This document shows positions 1 through 9,800 of a stretch of 64,000 nucleotides of DNA, piece after piece. Within the stretch, counting starts at the first letter, position 1. The number at the start of each line of letters is the position of its first letter. Both the position numbers and the translations under genes were made by a program. Under the pieces are notes generated by a model. It saw only the letters and a list, made by a program, of their open reading frames with translations, made no database searches and was not told where the DNA came from. Origin of the DNA: Gautieria morchelliformis (taxonomy: Eukaryota > Basidiomycota > Agaricomycetes > Gomphales > Gomphaceae); NCBI GenBank assembly GCA_015179125.1, contig WHVA01000403.1, forward strand, positions 1-64,000, in the 5' to 3' direction.

Positions 1-456
1 TGTTCTTTGCCATTGTTCTACCTTACCTGAACCCCCTTGTAGTCCCATTGTTCCAATTAGTTAGTTCCCACACATTGTACTCAACTTCCGCTTCCTCCGG
101 AATTTGCTTAGTACAACACCATTACTTGTTGCTCTGCGCTTTGTATAAAACCCCCCCTCATGTATGTCTGTTATTCTGCAATCAGATAATCACCTTCGAT
201 ACTTGATTTCCTTCGCTCCATCTCCTGTTCTTAGCACAGCGAGTCTAGCAAGATCTCAGTCTCTCTCTCAGCCTTCCGTCTTCCGCCTTCCGCCTCAGTT
301 CCGACTCAAGTTCCGACCAAACCTCTGGTCCAGTACTTTCCGACTTCCGGCTCATTTCCGAAATACCTAGGACGATAGTTCATTGGGGGCGCAACCTATA
401 AGTTGAAGCCGCTGTCCTTTCCAGTTCCGACTTAGTGGAAATCTCGATACGTAACA
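1..456 (+). repeat. LTR (family A), right end, cut by window start
   Basis: Right-hand part of a long terminal repeat. A TATA-like box (GTATAAAACC) lies near 141 and the repeat ends in CGTAACA at 456. The reverse complement begins TGTTACG, the start shared with the copy at 11849, and is collinear with that copy over several hundred bases, including the TATA region. The left end lies outside the window, so a target duplication cannot be tested. It abuts the 3' side of the transposase fragment on the minus strand, which stops at this LTR. Confidence 0.7.
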
Positions 457-469
457 GGCGGGCACAGTG

Positions 470-1451
470 ATGACATCATCACAATGTATACTACGTGCCT
501 GCAGGTCCCACCACCACTGTGCTGTCCACATCTCGGTTTATAATTTGATCCTACTTACTGTCATCCGTGAAGAGCTTCTCTGGGGCAAACTTCATGTGTT
601 CATGGAACAAAGGATTTGCAAGGAGTTCATTGACACACGCCACCGGGTCACGGCACCAAATGTCCAGCTCCTCGGTGCATTTCTCACCATTGTAATCCAG
701 CTGGTCACCATGAACGACAAACGTGTGACATGTCCACTCCGGTCCCGATGGTAAGGCATCGATTTTCCGTAGCAATTCCCATTTTCCTGCATAGGAGGGA
801 CGCATGCGCGTGCGTGTCTGGACATGCAATAGCCGTATGGTGATGGCCGCTCAAGAATACGGTCAGTAACATGGTCATAATCCTTGGTGAGTCTCGAGAC
901 TCACGACATCCAGCTTCAGAAACTTTGTCTATTTCAGTCTGGCTAGCCCCACTGTCCATCAACCATGTTGCCAGGTCCCAATCGGCTTGGTCCATGAAGG
1001 GCCCATAGTCACCTAATTGCCCCTTGCGTTGTTGGTCACGCATCATCTCAAACCTTGTCTGGCCGCTTCCTATTGCCTGGCCTGCAAGCCCAGGGAACTC
1101 CTCTCGGACGAGATCGTCTTCAGGTACGTCCTCAATTTGCACGTCTGGATCAATTCCATGAAGGTCACCACGGGATGCACCGTCCTCCTGCCATGCGCGA
1201 TTGGAATCATGGTAAGCTGCAACATCATCGTCTGGAGGGTCCTCGGCCATATTCCAGTCTGCAGGTGGGTCATCCTCTAGATCATCATTAGGGGCTGAGG
1301 CATCCTGACGGGCCTGACGAAGGAACTGGGTTCGCAACACAGCACGGCATGTTGGCATTTTTGACACATGAATGTTCAGCCCTTTGCGTGTAGCATAGGT
1401 TCTCATGCAAGCCTCACATGTGAACAGGCGTCGACGAGCTGCCTCTTGCAT
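470..1451 (-). pseudogene. Plavaka-type DNA transposase, N-terminal fragment
   Basis: N-terminal part of a Plavaka (KDZ/CACTA-related) transposase of basidiomycetes, an enzyme that would act in the nucleus. The first exon starts at 1451 with a C2H2-like finger (CEACMRTYATRKGLNIHV), then an acidic linker and the family block GPFMDQADWDLATWLMDSG followed by SQTEIDK. A GTGAGT...CAG intron (787–904) joins it in frame to KWELLRKIDALPSGPEWTC and RDPVACVNELLANPLF (559–786). A second donor (GTAAGT) follows, and the conserved MWTAQWWWDLQ block is visible near 490–520, after which the LTR begins. The DDE catalytic core is absent. The gene is a truncated relic, and family assignment rests on these conserved blocks. 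Confidence 0.75.
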
Positions 1452-1795
1452 TCTGTGGATGTATCAATGATATTGATAACAATTTTTTTTTTCATACGTC
1501 AGGTCGTTCGGTCTATGATCGCCATCACCCCCAGTCATGTGACCAGTTGCCAACCTGCGTCAAACCACCACCTTGCTGCCAACTTGCATCAAACCACAGC
1601 CTTCGATTCCACACGACGATGAAGCAGAAACATCGAGCCTTTCAAGAAATCGATCTGCGACAGCTTCCTACACGCAGTGCAGCCCCCAGAAAGCTGAATA
1701 TGGGTAAGGCCGCAGCTCCCCTCACAAATAATGCCCCAAAGACAAGCACCCGCGCCACTGCCATCACTGAGCACGCAGACTCGTCTCGCACCAAA

Positions 1796-1880
1796 GGCAT
1801 GACTCACGGGATGACGGAAAAAGGACGCGAGTCCAAAGGCGTGACTCACGGGATGACGGAAAAAGGATGCGAGTGGAGCA
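1796..1880 (+). repeat. 42-bp tandem duplication
   Basis: Two adjacent 42-bp units, near-identical, encoding the 14-residue repeat around THGMTEKG in the N-terminal region of the DUF6532 gene. The length is a multiple of three, so the reading frame is kept. Confidence 0.85.
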
Positions 1881-3094
1881 AGTGCCTGGTGTGTTATGCT
1901 AATTCTAGTGCACTGACCTGTCCCTAGAACTCCAAATGGTGAAACTTCAACAAGCACGAGAACGACGCGCCAAAGAAGCTGAAGCGAAGGAAGCGGCCCA
2001 AGTGAAATCGCAGACGCAGCGGAAAGCCATATAATCCATGATAGCTGGAGGCCTCAGTACTGAGGACATACAGGCGTACCTTGACGATCTTGACGCAGAT
2101 TCCTCAGACCCAGAGGATGGTGGGGAGAGCATAGGTGTGATTTCCTTCGCTGTGGGACGATGTGCACATTCATATTTCCCTCCTTAGACTCCATCAATGA
2201 AGTGCGAGTTGCTATTGAAGATGAGGTTCGTGTCCACTTATCGTGCCAGAGAGTCTCAGCTTCCATCAATAGCAGTTTACACCCCTCGCCACCTATTCCA
2301 CCTCAGGCTCGCAAACCTTGCGGAGGCTGCCTGGGGTTGCTCAGAGCTCACCAATTACGAGCCAAGCCCGTTCCACCCAGGTTATGCCAGGAAAACACCG
2401 CCAGATACTTTCGTCTCCAGGGCCTGAACGCCCCCACAGAACTCCAAAGACAACATCCCGCAATGCAACGGTGGACCAGGACAATGTTGAGGATGTACAT
2501 GATTTTTATTGAGTGCACGCTTGCTAGTCTAACATTCATCGCTACTAGCCAAACTGAACCCACAAACGGTCGTACGACGACCTCACTGACACAGATACCC
2601 AAACATCCACCCACCCAGGGGTTCATCAGCATGAATATGCCATGCCGTCAGGCAACAAGCGGCCGCGCACTCTCAATACATTTACAACCAAGCGACTGAC
2701 CGCGCACGAGATCAACTGGGAGGAGAGGGGGAAGCAGGGTCCTAGCAGGAAAGGGAAACCGAAGGCGCATGATTTCGAGGGCCTGGAGCAAACGGTCTTG
2801 AAAGCGGCGCAAACGGAGTTCCAAGTCCGTGTTTGTACCATGAACGCGTTCCCATCCGACAGTGAAAGTGAGCTATGGGCCGTCGAGTGCTGGAAAAATG
2901 GCTGTGAACAGAAGGGGCAGGAATTCGCACTTACTGACGTGCACAAGAAACTGGTGTGTGTATTCTTTTACCTGTGGTGCCAATCCGCCTGATACGCACC
3001 AGATCATGGAGCGTCATTCGACTATTCGTGGCCGTGTCAAAGACAAAGTTGCCCTGAAGGCAGCTGTCTATTATGGCTTCCGCCATGGTACTGA

Positions 3095-3455
3095 TGATGC
3101 CAGAGGCCCATCTACAAATCACAAATTCAACCTGAGAAATAATTAGAAAATTGTAGTTTGAATATTCGTAGTAAGATACATTACCGCTGTAAACACAAGG
3201 GCAATGCTGGCGTCGGGGATGGGATGGAAAGAAGCAGAGTATTTGATTCCATCGGCGTTCTTGGAATCGAACCATTGCTCGTTGATTATCTCCTGCAGGA
3301 TTGGGTGAGCCTAGATGCCTGTGGACTGCGCCACATCCTAAATATATACGTGACTTCAGCATTGTGGGCATGCCTAGGGCAAGACTGACCTGGTACACGT
3401 AGCCGTCCTCTTGGAGCAGAATTTCGGCCAACTTCTTGTTGGCCTGAATTGTCAT
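3095..3455 (-). other. Inverted segment inside the DUF6532 gene
   Basis: About 360 bp whose reading strand is opposite to the flanking exons. Read on the minus strand it carries KKLAEILLQEDGYVYQ, an intron (GTCAGT...TTAG), the HPILQEII block, a second intron (GTAATG...CTCAG) and VEFVICRWASG. These are the blocks missing between the plus-strand halves. A small palindrome (GGCCAAC...GTTGGCC, near 3430–3450) lies at the right breakpoint. Exact breakpoints are estimates. Confidence 0.7.
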
Positions 3456-3749
3456 ATGCCGAGGCCCTGTTCCATGATGTATACATTCGTCATCTCAAAG
3501 GCCTGGAAGCCTGGCGAACTTTTAGCGCGAAATCAGCAAAGAGTCTCGCTCGATTAAAGGAGAATTTGCATGATAATGGCAGGTATGTCCCTCTGTGTTA
3601 TTAACCCTTCACAAAGCACCTTGACCTGGGGCGCTATCTCTAGATTGCATGCTCGCCTGCCGATCTTGCAAGATGACCCGAAGCCAAACTTCAACATGAC
3701 GAAGTTCTCCCTGGCCGCGCAGGCCATTGAATCATCCGACGAGGATTGA

Positions 3750-4160
3750 AACTGGGGGGGATCGAGGGGTCAATTGCCTTTATTTGCCCATGGGCCATGC
3801 CGCGAATAGTACACGCGCGTATATGTGATATATTCTCTCTAACTAGCTCAAATCAAACATAAAAATGTAACAATTGAAGTTGATCCCAGAATAGCTCAAA
3901 TTGAAGAAATACGGCGCGCGGGATAGCGCTACAGCGCAACTACCTCGCCGTTACATCGAGGTACAGGGCTTAATGTAGTCTTGTGGGCGCGCTATGTAGC
4001 CCTACATGACAGCTACACCGGCCTACACCGGGCTACAGCACTACACCCGAACTACGGTACGCTCCATAAACGGGCAATGTCCTACAGGGCTACAAGTCCT
4101 ACATCGCCTACGTGGGACTGCGTAGGACTGCGTATCACCATGCCTTTTTCCTGATGGTCG
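3750..4160. repeat. CTACA-rich subterminal-type repeat region
   Basis: No coding capacity. From about 3940 to 4135 the pentamer CTACA or its complement TGTAG recurs more than a dozen times in both orientations. Such clusters are usual near the ends of CACTA-like elements, so this may be a terminus of a Plavaka element. No terminal inverted repeat was established. Confidence 0.35.
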
Positions 4161-4766
4161 AGTGGGCGTTAGACCATCTCTCATACCGTATCGTGACGCA
4201 CGCCGTTTACACCGTCGAGTCAGTTATACGACGAGCGTCGCTAGCGTCTTTGTTTCGTCCCGTCCTGCGTCCTTGCGACTAGACGCCCCTTACGAGCTTG
4301 TCTGTACTAAGATTTTCTCACTTCTTGTCCGTCGGGGTGGCTGATCGTACTGAGCGCGCGGCACCGAAGCTCCATCCATCCGCCATTGGGAACATAGGAA
4401 CTTATACTCTGCTGTAAACGTACGATTTCCAAGATTGAGCCTGAAGTCTTGGGTTCCGCGCAACCACCGCGCAGCCTACTCGTGCTTCTGCGGGAAACTG
4501 CATGCTCAGACAGAGGGACAGACCAAAGACGCGGTTGTATCTGTAAGCTGGTACCGCGGCAGGCTGGTACCGCAGCCTCTTCGCTCCCTCGCCTTCGCCC
4601 TGCCGGGCCCACAGCGGAAACTATGGGCATTGGCTCTGGGCGTTGTCTGTTTACTGTGGTGCACTAGCATTAACGCTGCTAGTCTACTTGCTGTACACAG
4701 CAAGCACTGTCCAGCAGGAACTTGAGAGTAAATAATATGTCAGCAAAAAGAGCGTACCACGGACTG
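4161..4766. other. No recognisable gene
   Basis: About 600 bp without a supported gene. The longest open frame here (about 95 codons, plus strand, from 4435) shows no domain, no intron logic and no resemblance to a known family. The 3' remnant of the neighbouring permease pseudogene fades out at about 4767. Confidence 0.5.
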
Positions 4767-6125
4767 GGGAGAATGGTAGGAGCATAGACTCCAATCTTAA
4801 ACGTGTTCACGCTTGTCGTTTTCGTAGGGTAGCTTTGTAGATCCAGACTTTACAGTAATTAGAAGCGACGTACCACAAGAAGGTAATCGCAGGCACCGTA
4901 CTAATGCCAGACCCATCGATGTAGCCAGTTGCACCCGCAACAATACACCCAGCATCCAAGCCGAGCAGAATACTGATATTCTTCAAAGGAGAACCAAACA
5001 CCTCCGCGAGAACGATAAGAATCCGATGCCGATAAATCCGAGAGAGCATATGGCAGCGTCCGCGGTGCAATTGTGGTGGGACACTTCTGAAATAGTTCGC
5101 TGGTGGGGAACAATTGGCAGCCATTTGTTCCGCAGCCCAGGTTAAGTGCACCTGAGCCACCGACGAGGGAGCTACCGACCCGAAGAACCACCATACCTGT
5201 GACGGATACATCCCGTAAGCAACCATGTTATTTGGTGAATGGAAGGTATTATATTCTACCTGTGATGATTGGCGGGAACAGTCTTTTCAGAGTTTGTGAT
5301 GGCACAACGGATAAAAACATTTCTAGATAGGAAAAAACAAGAGCGGTACATGTCGTAAAGGGATCAGCTGAGTAGCCGGTTTGGAAGTGGCAGAGAATAT
5401 CTTACCGAGAAGTTTGCCATAGGCTGCAGGGAATAGCAAATGCGCACCGTCGGACAGCGTAGTGGACGAGCATGTATATTGCTATACATAGCACCAAAGA
5501 TATGCATGGTGAGGAAAACGGTAGAACATAAGCCATTCAGAGATAGTAAAAGTATAGAATTTGCAGTAGACAGCGTCGAGAAACTAGTGCGAACAACTAC
5601 TGTGTGTTAAGCGTCATTCCGCCAATACAGAGACCAAACCAAAATTGTTCTTACCTGATATTAGACCATTCCCAAGATCAAAACCACCGAAGAGTTTTAG
5701 ACGGGATACCGGCATTAGGCTGAGGATGCCTGTAGTTGCGTTAAATGCACCAGTATAACCTACAGGCGGTGGCACCCACCACTCCCCATCAATGATGCCA
5801 AGATTAGGTACGCTGATGTTGCATCCAAAATTAGAGAACTTGCGAAGGTGCTGGGTGGTGTGATAAGACCTGCACCGATGTTACTAGTATATCTGACCCT
5901 GGTCAGCTTTCAACACACCATGTTGCAAGCCTGAAGCGACCGCAAGTACTAAGGGCAACTCATCGTCGAGAGCATAGAAAGCCCGCGCCCTCCTGGTGAA
6001 AGGAAGAGTGGGAAGGCACAGCCATGCATAGCCATAGTCATACTGTGATAGCTCCCAACCCACCCCGCCCGTGCAATGCAACCATCCCCCGAAATGTTCG
6101 CTCGGCCGTTGAGGATCAGACAGCA
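4767..6125 (-). pseudogene. NAT/NCS2 purine (xanthine/uric acid) permease, broken
   Basis: Remnant of a nucleobase:cation symporter of the plasma membrane. Conserved pieces appear in the correct order on the minus strand. These are FYALDDELPLVLAVASGLQHG (5910–5985), GLITPP and FASSLILDA, RLKLFGGFDLGNGLIS, EMFLSVVPSQTLKRLFPP (5270–5335), VGSSLVGGSGALNLG, IGIGFLSF, VFGSPLKNISILLGL and GATGYIDGSGISTVPAITF (4880–4985), then TFKIGVYAPTILP. Typical introns separate several pieces. It is dead: the frame changes near 6035 and again between 5040 and 5000, one acceptor has lost its AG, and the C-terminal 150 or so residues are missing. Confidence 0.75.
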
Positions 6126-6889
6126 AAGGCAGATTGCGGCGTGAGAGTGCTCTGTGCAGATTGGATGTGAGAAGCACATTTTAAGAGAGGCAGACTTAAA
6201 TAAGATTGGCGGAGACGGCGTTATGGGGTCCTCAGAGTTGACCGTGACAAGAAGACCGTCCTCGCCGTTCTGCAGTCTTCCCGGGATGCGGCAGTACCAT
6301 GGCTTTGTGACAGCCTGACAGCCGATCACGATCACAGCAGCACCCACTCATGCACACTAGACTAAGGCCCCTTGACTAATCGCCAAGCACGCTTTCTCGC
6401 CGGGTGCGGGAGTCTGGCGGAGAACGCAGGTGCCTTGCACGCCCGGGCCACACTGCCGGTACCGTGGCACGTGTGTCCAACACGTCACTGCTTCCCGCGC
6501 GCACAATTGTCGGCATCGTCACAACCGTCAGTGGTCACAGCTGCCCCAACCCGTGCAACCTGCAAAAACAACGGCTACAACGGCTATAGCCGACACCCTA
6601 ACCGCCTCAACCATCCGAATCCCCACGCCTTGTGGTCATCAGCGGGCCGTTGGCGGCGCTGGAGAACTCGAGGAGCCGCTTCACCATTTCGACCACCGTG
6701 GTGTCATTCGCGCTGGCGTTATGGCAAATCACACTGAGGATCTATGCACACGTCATGCTACATGTCAACGCCGTGCTCACATTTATAATAAAAGGCCTAC
6801 GAGTTAGGGTATGGGCGCTGTCAAGTCTTCTCATTCCCACGTTCTGACCGCACTTCCCTCGTACTGCCTCCTTCGTCCCCCATACCGCC
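6126..6889. other. Upstream region of the NLR gene
   Basis: No supported gene. CpG-rich sequence upstream of the start codon at 6890. An A/T-rich TATA-like stretch (TTTATAATAAAAGG) lies at 6782–6795, about 95 bp before the ATG, a plausible core promoter for the NLR gene. Short open frames on the plus strand show no known domain. Confidence 0.4.
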
Positions 6890-9800
6890 ATGACCTTTAA
6901 ATCCTCAATGGACCACAATGAGCAGGTTGCCAAACCTTTTCCTTCACCCGGGCATGACGAAATGCCGCAGACCGTAGGACCGTCTTTGGTACCCGCCAAG
7001 GTAAGCAAGGTTTATTCCAGGAGGCTAAAGAATCAACGGGACTGACGAACTGACGAATCTTCATGAATAGGTCGTATCGCTGTCTACTTCTGCTCTTGCT
7101 ACAGGGGGAACGGGCTTTGAATCTAACCCCAAGACTCAACCCGATGATCGTCGAGGTGCCGGGCTCAGGTTGCTTTCACTCGGTAATGTTTTCATGCTTG
7201 TTATACGACGCCTTCTGAGTCCATTAGCAGATGGCGGCGGCATCCGTGGCTTGTCCGAACTTATCATTCTACAAGAAATCATGCAAAGAATCCAGCGCCA
7301 AGAAGGGCGACAAACGGTGCCCCTTCCTTGTGAATACTTCGACTTAATCTGCGGTACGAGTACAGGCGGGTAAGTTACTTGCTTAACGATCACCGTCGCT
7401 CTCTAATATGAACCGCGCAGGCTCATAGCACTTATGCTGGGCCGCCTCCGCCTCCCCGTAGATAAAGCGATCGAAGCCTATGCCAATTTCGCCTCAAAAG
7501 TGTTCTCGGAGAAGAAACCATTTTGGAAGGATGGAATGTTCAAGGCTAGCAATTTAGAGAAAGCTATCAAGGCGATCATCCAGGAATCGACTGGCGACCC
7601 TAACGCACGCATGCTCGATCCAAGACCAAGCAGCGAAGTGTGCAAAACGTATGTTCACGTTGACGCTCTTGCTTGACTTGGTCCATAGCTGACCGTGGCC
7701 CAGTTTCGTCTGCGCGATGCCCGCAAACAATATAAGCACACCCCGTCTCTTTCGCACGTACACCGCGGAAAGGAATGAATCGTTCGACTGCGCTATCTGG
7801 GAGGCCGCTCGTGCTACGTCTGCCGCTCCTACTTTCTTCAAACGTATTTTCATCGGCATACGACCTCTGGATGAAGAATTTGTCGATGCCGGTCTGGGTT
7901 GCAACAACCCTGCGAAGCAAATACTCAGGGAGGCAGAACACATCTTTCCACACCAACATATTGCTTGTGTCATAAGTATTGGGGCGGGGAATGTCACCAC
8001 AATGGGCCTACCGGCACCCAGTCTGTTCAAGAGGATCATTTCTTTAGATGTCGCCGAGGTATTGAGGAAGATCACAAACGAGTGTGAAGCCACAGCGGAG
8101 GAAACTGAATTCCGCTTCAGATTTATTGCAAATGGCTACTTCCGGTTCAACGTTGAACAAGGAATGGAAAATGTGACACTAGCTGAGTGGGAAAGGCTGA
8201 GAGAGGTGCAGACACACATATTGCAGTATCTGCAGCAGGGCAAAGTACACAAGATGCTCACAGTGGCTGTCAAAGCTCTGACAAAGCGGCGGGAAGTGAT
8301 ACCTGCTGCACACCTCAGTGCGTACAACCTGCATTGCCTTACAACTGATGACATATGTTTTATGATAGACACCATAGGTGTAAGGACTGTCGGCAGGGAA
8401 CCTGATAGAAGAGCACATTTTAAGACTTGCCCTCCACCAGCAAGCATGTTTACTGGAAGAGCTGATATCCTTATGCAACTGGAGGGATACTTCTTTGCAG
8501 ACTGGCCATTTGAGGAGATGGAACAGCGCATCTTTGTCTTATATGGGCTTGGTGGGGCTGGAAAAACACAGATTGCATTGAGATTCATTGAAAGGGTTTA
8601 TCAACGGTGGGGTAGTTTACCCCAGCCTGTTATGTTTGGACTAACTTGTGTTATATTTAGTTTTTGGAAAGTCTATTACATTGATGCAAGTAGTGTGACT
8701 ACTATTGAGTCTGGCCTTGAAGACATTGCTTGGGAAGAGGGTATTGGTAGGACTGCCAAATATGCTCTTCTCTGGCTTTCTGGACAATCCCAAAGGTGGT
8801 TGCTCTTCATGGACAATGCTGATGACCATGACATAAGCCTTCAAAAGTACTTTCCACTGTGCAGGCATGGGAATATCATTGTGACAAGTCGCAATGTGGA
8901 GTGTTGTGTGCATGCACCCAGCTCCAACTGTCATGTGGCAAGTATGAATGTGAAGGAAGCTGTTCATTTGCTCCTTGTGTTTTCTAGAGTCAAAGATTCC
9001 ATAAAGAATCTTAGCTTGGCATCTCTCATTGTCAAAGAACTTGGTTATCTTGCCCTGGCGATTGTACAAGCTGGTGCCTATATCTCAAAGGGATGCAGCT
9101 TAAAAGACTACCTGAAAATTTTCCAGAAGGGTCGGGCTCAATTAATGACCAAGCACTCAGTACAAATGGTGGATGATTATCCATGGGCAGCATATGCAAC
9201 ATGGGAAATTAGCTTTAAAAAGCTAAGTCCCATAGCAGCAACCCTGTTACATCTGTGTGCATTTCTACACTATAGGGGGATTTCCAAAAGCATCTTTGAG
9301 AAGGCTTCTCTGATGGATCTTGATGGACCATTTGATGATGCAAAACGATTTTTACAAAACTTTCAAACCACAGATGGTGGCTGGAGTGACTTCCAATTTG
9401 AGGAGATCATTAATGAGTTAGCTTCATACTCATTAATTAGTACTAATGAAGAAGACAGTACATTTTTCATTCATCCACTAGTACATGTCTGGACTCGAGA
9501 TAACTTAGAGGTGACAGAGCAGGAGAATAAACAAGGGTGTACAATGCAGATACTAGCACTTTCCATCCCATATGAAGATAGTACAGAGGATTATGCTTTT
9601 AGGAGGTCACTTATATATCATATCAATGAACTACATACCAAAGCTACAGATTCAAATGTGGCAGAAAAATTTGCGAGAGTGTTCAGTGAAGCAGGACGAT
9701 GGAAGGATGCTGAAGAGCTGGAGGTTAAGGTCATGGAGGCAAGGAAGAGGGTCCTTGGTGAGGAGCATTATGACACCTTGAGGGCCATTCTCAGCCTTGC

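Larger units (their letters stand above)
1619..3749 (+). pseudogene. DUF6532 domain gene, broken by internal inversion and stops
   Basis: Recognised as DUF6532, a basidiomycete-expanded family of unknown function. The N-terminal part (from ATG 1619) is basic and low in complexity, then a coiled segment (RERRAKEAEAKEAAQ) leads to an in-frame TAA at 2032. From 2642 the domain proper starts (AFPSDSESELWAVECW) and continues across an intron to RGRVKDKVALKAAVYYGF near 3020–3075. The middle of the domain is then found on the opposite strand (3455 back to about 3100), including AHPILQEIINEQWF and FTAVEFVICRWASG. The C-terminus returns on the plus strand (ALFHDVYIRHLKGLEAW, stop 3747–3749). Inside the inverted piece a TAG at 3311–3313 replaces the aromatic codon of the TG-I-Y-AHP block. 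It sits divergently, 168 bp from the transposase start. Confidence 0.75.

Noticed and set aside
4435-4725. 95-codon plus-strand open frame with a hydrophobic stretch near its end
   Set aside because: No domain, no splice context, overlapping frames of similar length on the other strand; chance frame in GC-rich DNA.
6372-6807. Overlapping open frames of 61–125 codons before the NLR gene
   Set aside because: Three frames are open at once because stops are rare in this GC-rich stretch; none has a domain, and the region fits a promoter.
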